A stretch of 64,000 bases of DNA from Tethya wilhelma (taxonomy: Eukaryota > Porifera > Demospongiae > Tethyida > Tethyidae). A program made the position numbers and the translations under genes. The notes under the pieces are model-generated. The model was not told the DNA's origin and did not search any database. It saw nothing but the letters and a program-made list of their open reading frames with translations. Where the stretch lies: NCBI GenBank assembly GCA_964030475.1, contig CAXIPT010000001.1, positions 22,660,776 through 22,724,775 on the forward strand, read 5' to 3'. Each line of letters opens with the position of its first letter. Position 1 is the first letter of the stretch. Below are positions 11,306 to 23,489 of the stretch, one piece after another.

Positions 11306-12263
11306 TCTGTCTGTGCTAAAGAATTACTGACCATAGGTTACTTTAACTAATCTTCTGTCTCAGGGCACTTAAGGCTTGTCACACTAGGTAGAAATGCTCC
11401 AATATTCTGCGTCGCGATCTGCATTGCGCCCATTTTCGGTGGTTAATTTTTGATTACTAAAATTAGAAGGGTGCATTATTTGGAAATCTTTATTCAAGAG
11501 AGTCAGACCTCTCTGTGGAGTCAAGACAGAGTTCAAGAGATTGTCGTTGCTTAACTCTGAAACACTCCTTGATCAAAGGTAAGCAGTGATTGAAGTTAAG
11601 ACAATGTTAAAATTCAGGAAGTACTACGTAAACGCATTCCACAAGCTAATCATCTCACCACAACTTCCAATATTTTCCCAGGTCTGTAAAAATCTTTCAG
11701 GGCAAGTGTAAGCTAGATTTATCCAGCGTTTGAATAGAGCAACACTTTCGGAAATATCAAGTCTGACTTCCAGTAGACGCTCCTACGTGAATCTACACTG
11801 CCGTTTTCAGAGGCCATTCCAAACGGTAGTGTTGAAGTAGTCAACAAAAGTGGGAACGATTTGTTTTGCCCACTGTTGTGATAACAATTTTGGTATCAAT
11901 CTGTAGCGATAGGATAGAGCTTCAAGAAAATTCAGTCACAAAATTCAGTCGCAAAAAGTTTCTGCAACTCACAACTCACAACTGCGCCGCGTTAAAACCA
12001 AGAAAATTTTTTCTGGAGCGTTTATATGAAATTTTGCACCAACGAAAAATTTCCACTATATGGTAATTATGTGCATATGTGTATGTATTATATAAGAGAA
12101 TGGTGGAACGAAATAATTATATATTGTACATGCATGGAGTTGAGTTGTGGTAGCAATTTTGGTGCTACTACGATGGCCAAAGAGGGTGTTTAAATTCTCA
12201 GATTGATTGTAATGTCACCAGTTGCTGCTACAGCTCTTTTTTTTGCAACAGATGGGCTATAAC

Positions 12264-12310
<47 letters not shown>

Positions 12311-12557
12311 GGAAGTTACGAAGAATTAGGTTTATGTGCTTTTAGTAAAATGTGATTGCCTTAGAAAACAACTTCCAACAAAAATTTAACATGAAAGGGC
12401 ACCAAGGTGCATAACCCAATACATTGTCACACATGACAATCTGGCTTCCAGTAGGTGTGGCCTTGAAGCTTAGCATTCAGAGAGGCTAAAAAGCCTCAGA
12501 TCTCAGGAACTACAAGGTTTTGTTGAATGCTACGTGTAATTTTTAGATCAATATCGA
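11306..12557. other. Unassigned, with a CCGTATAGC-family fragment
   Basis: No gene seen. 11998-12064 is, on the minus strand, a diverged copy of the left end of the element at 26396-26680 (CATATAGTGG, then GGTGCAAAATTTCATATAAA). 12392-12540 resembles 34530-34870 (GGCACCAAGGTGCATAACCC, then the AGCCTCA block), a second dispersed repeat. Confidence 0.4.
12266..12309. repeat. GT microsatellite
   Basis: About 22 uninterrupted GT units. Confidence 0.95.
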
Positions 12558-12790
12558 TTATTCCCAGTATGGTTCCGTAGTACTGGGTACACAGGAATGG
12601 CACGGATGACCCATTAGCGCAATACAAATATTCACGCGAATAACTCTGCAAAAACTGAGTGCTTAACATTAAAAGGCTTCTTAAGCTACTATTTGGCTCT
12701 TTCTCTTTCTAATGAGCCCAAAAACATGGCCTAAAACCATCGCTAAAGTAACAAACACACATATGCCAAACCTCCAATTTTCTAAAATCT
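12558..12790 (-). repeat. Family A terminal fragment, copy 3
   Basis: Minus-strand copy of the last 200 bases of family A, including the terminal hairpin with an enlarged loop (CCCAGTA and TACTGGG arms kept), the ACACAGGAATGGC motif and the GCGCAATACAAATATTCACG block. Confidence 0.75.
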
Positions 12791-12866
12791 GATATATCTT
12801 TGCAATTTTCTGAAAATCTGATATTTTTGCATAAATTTCCTGCAGAGGATACAGTGACATTTTAGG

Positions 12867-13058
12867 TACCTTAAGGTTACGGCAACTAATTTTAGCGGTT
12901 TAGTGGATATTAATTTTAGCGATTTTTAATATTTTTGTTCTAATTAAGTGAAATTCTATTACGATATAAAATATTGCGCATACTTAATTTAGCAATTTTT
13001 AAGCTTCTTGCTAAATTTGCTAAAATTAGTTGCCGCAATTAATAGTAACCTTAAGGTA
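12867..13058. mobile_element. 192 bp terminal-inverted-repeat MITE
   Basis: Left end TACCTTAAGGTTAC then GGCAACTAATTTTAGC. The right end is the reverse complement with a short insertion between the two blocks. The interior is AT-rich and non-coding. The TA-flanked ends would suit a Tc1/mariner or PIF-type MITE; the superfamily is undetermined. Confidence 0.7.
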
Positions 13059-13301
13059 TAGAAAGAATACATGTGAGGTCACCTCCAATACAAGTTTTTT
13101 GCAGGTTTTATACTGTTCAATAAACCAATTCACACATACAATTTCCTCTTCATTGCTTGCACTGCTTTTTTTTCAATTATAATAAGATCAAACCAATCTT
13201 TGATAGTAGCTAGGATCACAAAGTTAATATAAACAACAAAATTAATCAATCAGTAAGAAATAATCATGCATAAATGAATAGAATGATTAAGACAATTAAA
13301 C

Positions 13302-14117
13302 ATTCCCAGTACGGTAGTACTGGGTACATAGGAATGGCACGGATGGCCCATTAGCGCAATGCAGATATTCATGCGAATAACTCTGCAAAAACTGGGCACC
13401 TGGCTCTAAAAGGCTTCTTAAGCTACTATTTAGCTCTTTCCCTTTCTAAAACATGGCCTAAAACCATCGCTATAGAACCAAACTAAAATATACCAAACCT
13501 CCAATTTTCTCCATCTTCTTATTCTTCTATCTTGCACCCATTTTTCTCTGCGAGTGCTCACTTATTCTTGAACTTGGTTTCTTGGTCTTCAAACGCTTTT
13601 GTCATCGGTTTTTCGTCTCTCTAGCCAAGTCGCTAGATACAAGACGAAAAGTGCCTTCTCCATACGGCCGCCACTATTTCTATACTCATGAATAATTCAT
13701 TAGCTACTTGGAAAAGCAAGTTGACGACCCTTTCCATACATAGAAGTGTGCATTATTTAGAATTCATGTAGATAGTACAGATTCTGCTATTCCCACTACT
13801 ACTGGATACAAAACTCCACCATAGCTATAAGTTGCTTTAGACAATTTGCTAGGGTGCATGCAGATATTAATTATAGAACAAACAATTGAAAAACATTAGA
13901 AATGTAATAGGAATGGCCAAATCATAAAAAGTAAGATAGGAATGGTGGTCAGATTGAGAGAAGAGTTCATTGCTGTGTCCACTATGTCATTGAGCTGGGG
14001 ATATGAACATAATTGATACACACAAAATGAACTCTTCTCTCAATCTGACCACCATTCCTATCTTACTCTTTATGATTTGGCCATTCCTATGTTCTCATTA
14101 CATTTCTAATGTTTTTT
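13302..14117 (-). repeat. Family A composite element, copy 4
   Basis: Complete order on the minus strand: foldback (13891-14117), a shortened spacer, body, and terminal hairpin (13304-13323, arms intact). Its foldback arms have lost part of the usual sequence, such as the GAGACAC block on one side. Confidence 0.8.
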
Positions 14118-14124
14118 TCACTAG

Positions 14125-14209
14125 AAATGACTCAATTTACTTGCACAGTATATGTATAGGTTAGTCATATTAACCTATACATATACTGTGCAAGTAAATT
14201 GAGTCATTT
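14125..14209. repeat. Perfect 39 bp palindrome arms
   Basis: 14125-14163 and 14171-14209 are exact reverse complements separated by seven bases (GTCATAT). The palindrome starts eight bases after the family A foldback ends. The arms contain no mismatch, unlike every older foldback nearby. Confidence 0.9.
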
Positions 14210-14968
14210 TCACAGAATGTCACAACGATGTCAACTCACTTCTCTTGAATAATTGTCCAATTAGGAAATTTGGCCGTAGGCTTTGGGCAGTCAGAGAATG
14301 CTCCGGAAAGGCAATGCTCCATTGTTTGCCTCTTGCAGATTTACCTTTATCACTTAACTATACAAATTCATAAAGTCTTCAACTTTAGGTGATCTCCATT
14401 TCAGTGGATGCTTTACAATGTTACCAGTTCCTTCATCATCACTATCTTTACTGGACATAAATTGGTTACCATCCCAAACCCAAAGCATTGCTTAGGCAAC
14501 ATTTCACCTCTAAAAAATTAGCTAGAGGTACAGAAAGTTGCCTATTGTATTTCTTCAGTTTACACCATCAATAGTACTTGTAAAGGGAGCTAGTCTTCAA
14601 ACAATACATACCATTCCAAACTAAAAACAATATCCAGTTTAGTCAAATCAACAATTATAGCCTGAGAACTTTCTAGAAACAATTACATAAGTAGGCTAAG
14701 CTATAACATCACAGCTTCTACATACTTATAAAGAGAGATGGGCCTCCAATATGGACCCAATTCCAAAACACAAGCAATATGTAGTTCAAAGAAACAAACA
14801 TTTCTTTACTACGTCCTGGAGACATGCAATTACAGATACAGAAAGAATGGCCATTTAGCAAATTTAAAATTTGAGTAGGCGCTCAGTATAGGCATACAAA
14901 CAATTGAAATTGCATTTTTACTAACTAAAAATATTTATTAGCCTAAAACTACTCCACACTACACTTAC
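14210..14968. other. Unassigned AT-rich sequence
   Basis: Nothing recognised; could be intron or intergenic sequence around the putative exon that follows. Confidence 0.3.
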
Positions 14969-15184
14969 ATTTGCAGTCAACTGCTTGTAATGGCCCATTG
15001 TTTGTCGTCCTTCTTGGCAACCCTTCATTTTGCAGCTGTACTCGCGATTCGCGAATTCAACCGCAATGCGCACCTCTGTGTACTTAAGGCCTGGGTGACA
15101 AGGGTCACCCTGAAATTTGCCTGAATTAAAATTCAGATCTAAAGTAACTTTTGCGACAAATAATTTTTGGCCTCTCGTTCTCAC
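14969..15184 (-). CDS. Possible internal exon, unknown protein
   Basis: An open minus-strand segment reads KLFVAKVTLDLNFNSGKFQG, then HPGLKYTEVRIAVEFANREY and SCKMKGCQEGRQTMGHYKQL, and ends exactly at a strong donor (GTAAGTG). It has mixed composition and no low complexity, unlike the random frames around it. The upstream acceptor is not certain and no partner exon was found. The C-x3-C pair (CKMKGC) might be a metal site; the family is unknown. Confidence 0.3.
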
Positions 15185-16034
15185 ATTAGCAAAGTCGAAT
15201 ACAAAAATAATAAATCATGATTCATGTAAAATAATGATCAGTCAACGAGACATCTAGCTTAAACTAATTAATCAGGCAGAAACCTTAGAAAGTTGCTATG
15301 GAAAGAAAACTTTTTCAAGATACTATTAGCATAATGAACCTCTATAATCTTGATTGGGGTTACTGCTGATCGTGTTGTTGATAAAGGAAGGAGATAATGG
15401 CAGGTGTGCATTATATAGAAAATGCTCCATATCTTCCAGAGTAGTATTCTGAACCTCAATTAAGATTTAGGTATATATTGCCAAAAAATATATAATGGTT
15501 ACCATAGCAATAGGGGAACCATTCTGCCTAATTATTTTTTATTTTCTGCTGATTCAGCAAAAAAAAAAAGTGACACTGTATATATGAATAATAAGTACAA
15601 TACAGGTATGAAACGGTATTATGACAACTATTGACTTATGAAATAACCCAAGGAATCTATACCTGAACAACTTTGGGATTAATCGTTTAAAGCTGATCCT
15701 AGGTGGGTTTTGAGCATCTGGCTTGTATCCTTTCTCAAGACAAGCAATTAATCAATCACCATGTGGAAACCATTTGTTTCTGCATGGGCTATGACAAGCA
15801 CTATGCCAACATGTGTACAAACAGATTCCGAATCATTGCAATTAGTGAGTCAGACACATGACAGCACAGAAATCACACGTACTAGTTAGAGCAGTACTAC
15901 ATCAGCAGAAATCCACATAACTTGTGTCGAAGCGATGACACCAGTAAAGCTACACATTAAAATACTGCATATTTTTCAAAAGTATTTACAAGGCAAACAG
16001 AAGGAAAAGAACAAAGACACCTGCTGAATTAAAC
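15185..16034. other. Unassigned; possible 5' part of the pogo-like relic
   Basis: Only one short plus-strand frame stands out (15762, MWKPFVSAWAMTSTM), which runs to a GTGAGT. It is not linked to a family. Confidence 0.25.
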
Positions 16035-16391
16035 CAACAGTGTATGGAGAGGTTCTTACCAGTGATGATATAATTGAAAGATTGGAAGAAATATATTGCT
16101 GCTAAATAGAGAGTACAGCAAAAAAGAAGCCAAAAAAAAAAGAGTTAAATGTAAGGGCACCAAAAAGAAGACAGCATCTATAGCCTTGCCAGAAGAACCA
16201 CCCGTTCAGAAAGTATAGATGAAAACATTTGTGGTGGCTGTGGATATTTGTACGAGGATGATGATGATGAGATAAAACAAGGATGGATTGGGTGTGATAC
16301 GGATTGCCGTCGATGGTTTCACTATTGGTGTAAAGGTTTTCAACAAAGCCACAGTGATCTAGAGAGTTTATTTGTTTTAAGCGTAACTTAG
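16035..16391 (+). pseudogene. C-terminus of a pogo/Tigger-type transposase with a PHD-like finger
   Basis: 16035-16100 reads PTVYGEVLTSDDIIERLEE, the linker motif found after the DDE domain of many metazoan pogo-like (CENP-B/jerky-related) transposases. It is followed by a lysine-rich stretch (STAKKKPKKKRVKCKG). In another frame, open from 16155 to the TAG at 16391, comes ENICGGCGYLYEDDDDE then GWIGCDTDCRRWFHYWCKGF. This gives the first half of a PHD finger: C-x2-C, then C-x3-C, then H-x2-C. The last C-x2-C pair is absent. One in-frame stop and one frameshift separate the parts, so the copy is dead. No D,D,D catalytic region was found upstream. Such proteins normally bind the transposon ends; the finger may read chromatin or act structurally. 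Confidence 0.5.
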
Positions 16392-16511
16392 AATAGTATG
16401 CATGGGCAGCAATGTTACTTGGCCATGGCATGACTCACTGCATGACTATCAATTTTAAGTTCATTTTTACATAACTGCAGGCACTCCATCATTTTTTTAT
16501 CCAGTAAAGTA

Positions 16512-17183
16512 CAGTGCTTGCTGTCCTAGAGTAGAATTTCTCATTTTGGGATTATGCATGTATAATTCCCAAATATAGTATCTATAATCCAATTTTTTTC
16601 TATTATCATCAATATGGGTCAAAACTATAACAAAACTCAATATGTTGTCATGGCAACTTTTCTGGCAAATACTATGTTAGGTGAGAAAATGACGAACCGT
16701 TTACGGCTAAGGTCTACAAATTTACCAGAGCTTTGATCCACCAGTATGTCCATCTTGGGCAGGATTTTGGTTGGCTAAACGCATACACATCACTTTCAAT
16801 GATCTTTTTTTGGACTTTTTGACACCATTTTCGGTTAGGTGAGATATTAACAACTAAGATCTGAAACTTGCATGACAAGTTCGTCATTAAATGAACTAGC
16901 TTTGAGTACCATCAGCTTCTTCTGTAACCCTGCACTAGCAGAGATATCGGGATTAGAACTATAAAATTTCAAAAAACGTCAGATTTGATTATGACCACAC
17001 CCTAAAATTTGGGGAGGGGCAAATGTTTAGCAGTTCTGAGCCACATTAGAGTGAGCTTAAACTCATAACTAGGCTTATCCATTCAAAAATAGGCTTAATA
17101 TTCAACCTAAAGTTAGATTTGACAAAGTTGTTACTTGTTAACTGGCAAAAACATGAATTCTACTCTTTAGACAGCAAGCACTG
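16512..17183. mobile_element. 672 bp non-autonomous element, TA target duplication
   Basis: Ends are inverted repeats of about 28 bases (left CAGTGCTTGCTGTC then AGAGTAGAATT; the right end is the reverse complement with a two-base difference), flanked by TA on each side (16510-16511 and 17184-17185). This is the Tc1/mariner pattern. No transposase frame inside. Confidence 0.75.
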
Positions 17184-17733
17184 TAAGTAACTTACATAGA
17201 TATTTCTTCCACCTTTTCACTTTCTAAACCATTTTACCATTTGACTAGACTGAGGTAGCACCAGCATGCTCTCAACTCCATTCGTTGGCGCTCCTGAAAC
17301 TTGAATACGTTTGCTTCTTGAGTAGTGATATCAGATAAAAAATTAAAATTTCATGAAACAACTTGCAATAATCTTTATTAAAATTTAATATTTCAGTTAA
17401 CTACAAATTTTGGTGAAATTTTTTATCTCAATATCTTTTTCCTATTATGAGATATGATTTTTTAAGCAAAATAACTTACCGTTTTCTTGTACACGATTTT
17501 ACCATACAAATCGCGACACCAGTTACTTCCAGTGTAAATCACGCGCACGCACGTACAATAAAAGCGCCAATGACATCATTGCCTTCATATTTGATTCTAG
17601 CAAGCCTTCTCAGACTTTAAGGCAATAATAATACAAGATCCATGCTGCAGTATACCCAAATAGTACAATATAAAAAGAACATAACAATTTTATTCTCAGA
17701 CAATAGAAAAAAACAATAATAAAAAGTACTACA
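17184..17733. other. Unassigned AT-rich sequence
   Basis: No feature recognised; it is the 3' flank of the large minus-strand gene. Confidence 0.3.
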
Positions 17734-20577
17734 TTAGTTTAAAATGTTTAAGTCTCCTTTTTCAATATCAACAAACAAATTCAGTGACAAAATAGCATCT
17801 TCATTATCGTTGAACCAATCACTAGTTCCAGGTACTAGGCTCAGGATGACACCATATAAAACCATTCCTCAACACCATCTGCGGTTTTCCATCTGTGACA
17901 TATTCTTTTCCAACTAATGATTCTTGGCTTGCCAAGAATGGTGAAAGCAGCTGCTGAGGTTCGAAGGACTTTGATAATAAGGTTAAAAGATTTGTAGTAA
18001 CTTCAGAAACTGATAGCTTCTTCCAATTTTTTGATAAAAAGAACACTTCTTTAGGAGCTTTTTGCTGTAATACTTTTTTTCAAGAGCTTTCAGTTGCATA
18101 CTCAGACTGGGTAGAAAATTTTTGTAGTGCTTCAGAAACTTCAGTGGCAGTCTGCCATAGACCATAAGCCATAATATCCTCCGTAAGCTTTTCCTTTTCT
18201 TTGTTCTAGTTGCTGCAGTGCCAATTGCTTTTCTCGTAAAATCTTTGATCGATCCTCTAGTAGCTGACTTCTCGTCTTATACAACTCTCGGAACTGGTGA
18301 TAGTTTCCTTGCTTTTTGAAAAGCTCCTTTCTTTCCTCCGAAGACTTAGACTCTAGCCACTTTGAGATCTCATTATTCGAAAACAAAATGAGTCCCTCCA
18401 GTGACAGTGTGGTGGTATTTGGCTTCTCTCTTAATAAACGGTCCAAGATAGCAAAGTCTCTCTCACTGACAACGTTTGAATTTGGTACAGATTTGGTTTC
18501 AGACTTCAGTACCTCAGATTGCCACCTGGCAGATACGATTGAGTAACAAAGCCATTGAACTGAAAATAACTTCCAGAATTTAGTTGAATCAACATCACAT
18601 GGAGCAGCATATCTCGTCATCAGTTGGTGTAAAGTCATCATACAATACAGCCTCACAAGAGACAACGGCAGAAGCATCTGTAGCCCATAATTCAACACAG
18701 TTAAGTAAACGCTGGTATCGCTTGTTCATGTCCAGAATCGAAATATCTTTTGACTCTACAACTCTCCAGAGAGGGCCAGTAATGATTTTGTTGATTAAAC
18801 CGAGTGCTTTACAACCTGCTACAAACTCTGGTACTTGCACATCTGCCCTTAGAAGTTTGTTTGGTGTTTGCCAGACATCAATGAGGAAATTCTTAATGAA
18901 AGGTGATAAGAAAAAACCAACTCCAGCATCATAGAACAGAATATTGAATCTATTTCCTCTAAATGGCGCTAGGGGGTTCTGCAGAATCTTATTGTCTTTC
19001 AAGAATGTAGTAAATGATTGGTATACTCCACACTGTTCGCTCCCGTGGAAGATGGTCATCTGTTAAGCTCTTATGCTGAGATTAAGGATGGTTCTGTTAT
19101 ATTTTTGGTTCGACTGATCCAACTGGGCAGTCAAAGTGAGTCTTCTCCCATTGTAGTAGTGTACTAGCAGCAGTATCTGCCATGCCCACAAGGACGTGCA
19201 TACCACAGAAAAAAGGCTACACAAATGATCTTGTTCAGTGGATGAAAGCTGACCCCAACCAAGAACAACAGCAGGAAGAACTTGAGCCCTATAGTCTTCT
19301 AACAAGGAGTTAAACTTCTTTTGAACAACATGGCGGTCCGACATTGTGTTCTTTATCTTTGTGAGTATCGTATCACCGATCCACTACCAGCTACTGAATC
19401 AAGATCACTTAAGATTTGTTAAAAATATGTAATGTAAGATCTGATGATCCGATTAGCATTTCACACAAACCCAGAGAATAAACACTACAATCTGTAGAAA
19501 TTTGGTATGATTCATAGTGCTCGCCGAATTTTGAAGTTCCATCACTGTGTTATTACATTGGCCAACTTCCTCGGCTATTTGCTGGTAGGCAATTCCCTTC
19601 ATTTCAGCAAGCATTCCTGAGAGTGTGCTCGGTTTAGGTAGAACATCGACTTCAAATGATGCTATATTTCTCAAGACGGACCTAATAACCGGCTCAACCT
19701 GTTTTGTGGCTACATTTATGGACAGAAGCTCAATACAAGATTGTCGTACTCCATCTAGAAACTTCTGTACTATTACTTTCAATTTCATCCAGACGATCTG
19801 ATAGCAGGTCACGTTCATGTCGAGAAAGTTCAATTTCAGTGATTAAATACATCAAATTTGTCTTGTAGTTCAGTCACTTTAGAGCAAAACTTTGTTTCTA
19901 ATTCTTCCAACTGATAATTCAACTCTGAGGTTTTTGCTTCAAGTTTTTCATCTGAGCAAGAAAGCTTTTAATATAGTGAAGAGTGTGCTGTTTGTAACTT
20001 TTCAAGTTTGGTTATGGTTTTCTCTTGAACTCTTATCTCAGTATCCATTTCTTTTACTTGAGCCTCTGAGTTAGCGATTTTTTCATCACGCCTCCTCATC
20101 CTTTTATTAACATTTCTAACACGAAGATGACTTATTCAATTCTTCGGTTTTTGCCTTCTCTTTAGCAAGTGCTGCTGTTTCTAATTTAGTCTCACTCTGA
20201 ACATCAGATGGCATGGGGCTACTCTTTGAAACAAATGGCTCCAAAAATAGACTCTATAGATGAGCTCTTTTTTTGTTTCGAGAGAGCTCACTCTTCTTCT
20301 TCTCGATCCGACCAACCATAACCTTAAATGCTGCAAAGGAAACCTGCTCGAAGGAATCCTGACATGACACTTTAAGCCACTCATAGAAATCAATCCAAGA
20401 GACATTACTTGCTTTTCTCAGTACGTTCAACTCCAAAACTATATCCTTGGTAAGATTTGTTATGCAAAGTACTCGGCCAGGCTTGCTTTCAGCACCAAAA
20501 GTACTGACCATAACAGTGAGGAGACCAATTTGCTTGCAATACTCTCCAGGGTATTCAGAAGAAGATGATTCGGCCAT
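17734..20577 (-). pseudogene. Large decayed gene of an unnamed family (DGTSKFG / SERDFAILDRL type)
   Basis: About 940 codons without introns, starting at ATG 20577-20575 (MAESSSSEYPGEYCKQIG) and ending DLNILN-stop at 17734. Order: a helical N-terminal region with SWIDFYEWLKVSCQDSFEQV; a long coiled coil (QVKEMDTEIRVQEKTITKLE; SDEKLEAKTSELNYQLEELE); LPKPSTLSGMLAEMKGIAYQ; DGTSKFGEHYESYQIST; SDRHVVQKKFNSLLEDYR; GMADTAASTLLQWEKTHFD; APFRGNRFNILFYDAGVGFF; FIKNFLIDVWQTPNKLLR; NVVSERDFAILDRLLREKPN; a second coiled coil rich in K/Q/E; and a Tudor-like tail ILSLVPGTSDWFN with LSLNLFVDIEKGDL. At least six frameshifts break it (for example near 20240, 19850, 19540, 19200, 18620 and 18150). I remember the family as multi-copy in sponges, cnidarians and molluscs, without a name. 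The DGTSKF block and the SERDF helix recall RNase H-fold transposases of hAT type, but that is inference. Confidence 0.55.
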
Positions 20578-21889
20578 TTTCCTACAATGTAAACAACAAA
20601 CTTCAGTAATAAACAAATTATACTCTAATAAAAGCCCAGCAATATGAAATCTCCACATAACAGAACACAAAACTATCAGAGACACTGTAAAAATTACTAT
20701 AGGCTTAGATACTCCCAATGTTGACAACCTTAGGACAAATCTTCCTCTCCAGGAATTTTTCCACCAAAACTCACTATGTTTAAACTTGCTCACACAAGCA
20801 ATAGCAAGGTGCTGATTCCGAATCTGGATGTTACATTCGTGTACTAAGCCCCATAATAACAAAACAGCATGCTCACAAGCATTACTGGCAATTGCGTAGA
20901 CGATATCAGGAAAATAAGGGCAGATTCGAAACTAGCATACCAGAAATACCCTAGATGTGACTTACTTTTTTTTAGAAAAGCCCTCTGTAGTTTGCAACAG
21001 ATCGGTGCCGTCAAGACCATTCAAATTCAAAAGAAAAAAGGTCTGCGAAAAAATTAACGTATTTATATAGAGGAATAAAGCGAATAAAATAAATAAGGAA
21101 TAAAGCGAGGAATTTATATAGAGGAATAAAGCGGTCGATATATATCTCGTGAATGCACACATCTTATTCTACCAGGTAAAGCTTATTAGAATCACCTTCA
21201 ATTGTAAATTGATGCTATACTGAAGTTATTAAACTATGAACAAAGTAGCTTAATTTTTAAATAAAATCGGGACGATAAATTAGTTGCTATGGAAACAGAC
21301 TTCTCACCAAATGTTCTAATTATGGTAAACTTTGTATCAAAATTATGAAAAAATGGTGGCACGGTTTGTGAGTTACAGCTGAGAAGATATCAGCATGAGT
21401 GTATTATATGGAAAACCTTGAATAACTGGATAAGTAGATCTGCACGGTCATAATTTTAATTAAATGTTAATAATTGATATTAGACAAATTTTGGTTGTTA
21501 TAGCAACAATTTTCAATGAGAAACCCGATTAAATATTGAATATCTAATTATGCAAATATGTAATTGTCACATGACCTGATTTTCATTTTGGTTAATTTTT
21601 CTCACTTTGACAAACATAATTATAATGCAAGGTTATAAGTCAATTGGTCACTTTGTTGAAAAGTTATTACAGTTCTGAATATTAATTAGCCTCAACCTGC
21701 AAGGCCTTAATTAATGACCCTGCATTAGTACTCACAAAGTACCTTTTTTTATTTAGTTATTTGCCCAATAGTACAGTAGTAGGTCACTCTATTCACACCT
21801 TTTTTGGTGGCGGAAAATCACTTTTATCATTATAAATATAAGAAATTCCCCAGGCTTAAATACCGAAATGAGACTGCAGCTGCTTTGCG
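20578..21889. other. Unassigned; short GGAATAAAGCG repeats
   Basis: No gene seen. GGAATAAAGCG occurs three times in 21071-21132, twice with the preceding TTTATATAGA. The rest is AT-rich. Confidence 0.4.
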
Positions 21890-22754
21890 CCAGTTTACTG
21901 AACAGTATACTTCTACTTCATCTTGGAACATTTGCTACATTCATTTTGCTCTCCTATAATGAATGTATCATTCCTGGTTCTCACCTCAAACAGCTTCTAT
22001 GACATGAATGGAGATCATATTTCTCAGAAGTACCTTTACTATGATGGAACATATGAGTACTTTGGAAAGGATCACATTCCTTATGCTATGCTAGCCTTGT
22101 TAATGGTGTTTGTGCGTGTTCAACCTGGTCCCACTGGTTCTTCACTGTTTCTATCTTTGTCAGTGTTTCCACAAGGTTTTGAACCATTTTCATGTTGGGT
22201 GTCTTACACTCCACATCTTCATGGACTCATTCCATGGTTGTTACAAGCTCCAGCCTCGAGACTGTCGGTGCTTTGCTGCTCTCTACTTGCTTCTCAGAGT
22301 TTTCAATCAGTTTTTAATTGCTTTTACAACAGGCGCAGCATATTTCCTTCTGTCTGGACTCTCGCTCAGTTTGATGGCATTTTTGGTACCGGTTTCTATA
22401 GTGAGACCACAGAAGTCATTATGGTACACATGTACATTTGCTGACTCAGTGTTCTTTATAAGTTTAAGTGTACTTTTCCTTACTTAAACTAGTCAATCGT
22501 ATCTTTTTTATGTTGGGGTTAGAAGGAATCATGTAGTACAAGATGCTATACATTTGCTCCAATATTGTCTGTACCAATAATTGTTTGTAGGATCATACTT
22601 TGTTTGCTGTGTCACTCCTAAATGTATTCTTTCTAAGTGTCACTCTCTATTTCAGTGCATTAAGTCCAAGATCTCACAAACTGGAAGTCCAATATTGTAT
22701 CGATTGAAACACAGTAATGAATATCCTCCACTGTTTCCAGTCACAACTGAGTAA
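21890..22754 (+). pseudogene. C-terminal membrane region of a sponge-type receptor-like protein, copy 1
   Basis: Across several frames it reads SQKYLYYDGTYEYFGKDHIP, a hydrophobic segment with FNLVPLVLHCFYLCQCFHKV, LHIFMDSFHGCYKLQPRDCR, ALYLLLRVFNQFLIAFTTGA, AYFLLSGLSLSLMAFLVPVS and a tail ending HSNEYPPLFPVTTE-stop. The same series is found at 26780-27225 and 32496-32993. Several hydrophobic segments plus a cytoplasmic-looking tail indicate the membrane-spanning C-terminus of a large surface protein; I remember the family as having repeat-rich ectodomains. At least four frameshifts or stops make this copy non-functional, and no ectodomain is present. Confidence 0.55.
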
Positions 22755-23489
22755 ATATTTATTTGCAATTATTACTACAGAGAAAGCATTGCCAGGATGC
22801 TCAACTGCATGTCCTCAGCTGTCCTTTTCTATATATTAGCTATAGATTTTTGTGTATAATAACAATTATTGTCGTATTTGAAATGGCTGATAATAATGAC
22901 TTGTGAATCCATAAAATGTGAATGCTTGCGTAAAATTAATTTCAGAAATAGTATATTAATGGAACTGCATGAGTTGCATATATAAAATTCTTCATAATTT
23001 TCCTTTGCAGCTTTAAATTTGGCTTAGTTTTAAATTTAATTAGCATATACAGTGGTAGAGTACAACATACACATCAAATGTTTTCTGATCACAATGAACT
23101 ACCTTGTTAACATTGTTTCCACACTGACAATGAGTGAAGGCATCATTTTTTTTACTGGTGAAGTCTAAATGGGTCATTCCATGTGGAATCAACACAAAAA
23201 AATGACGCATGTCCTCAGATTTTATCCAAAGTTGGTGTGCACATAGTATATCATGAGATGTAAAACCACAACAAATTTTAGGCTTCAATGTTGTATGGCT
23301 TAATTCATAGTTATAACAGGTTAAATTTTTGATATTTTTGCAATTTTTCACTGACTGTGTGGTACAAAATATACTTCATCTTCGACTAGGAGCAAGATAT
23401 AAGGAAACCAACTAGATTTCCTAATAGCACTTGAAATAAGCTTCAAAATGATATGTTACGTATATGTATTTGATCCACTAAGGTCAAAG
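22755..23489. other. Unassigned sequence
   Basis: Nothing recognised. An open minus-strand frame at 23351-23040 has no family resemblance. Confidence 0.25.

Noticed and set aside
12867..13058. Element as an riboswitch or structured RNA
   Set aside because: The inverted repeats are at the very ends with TA flanks, which fits a MITE better.
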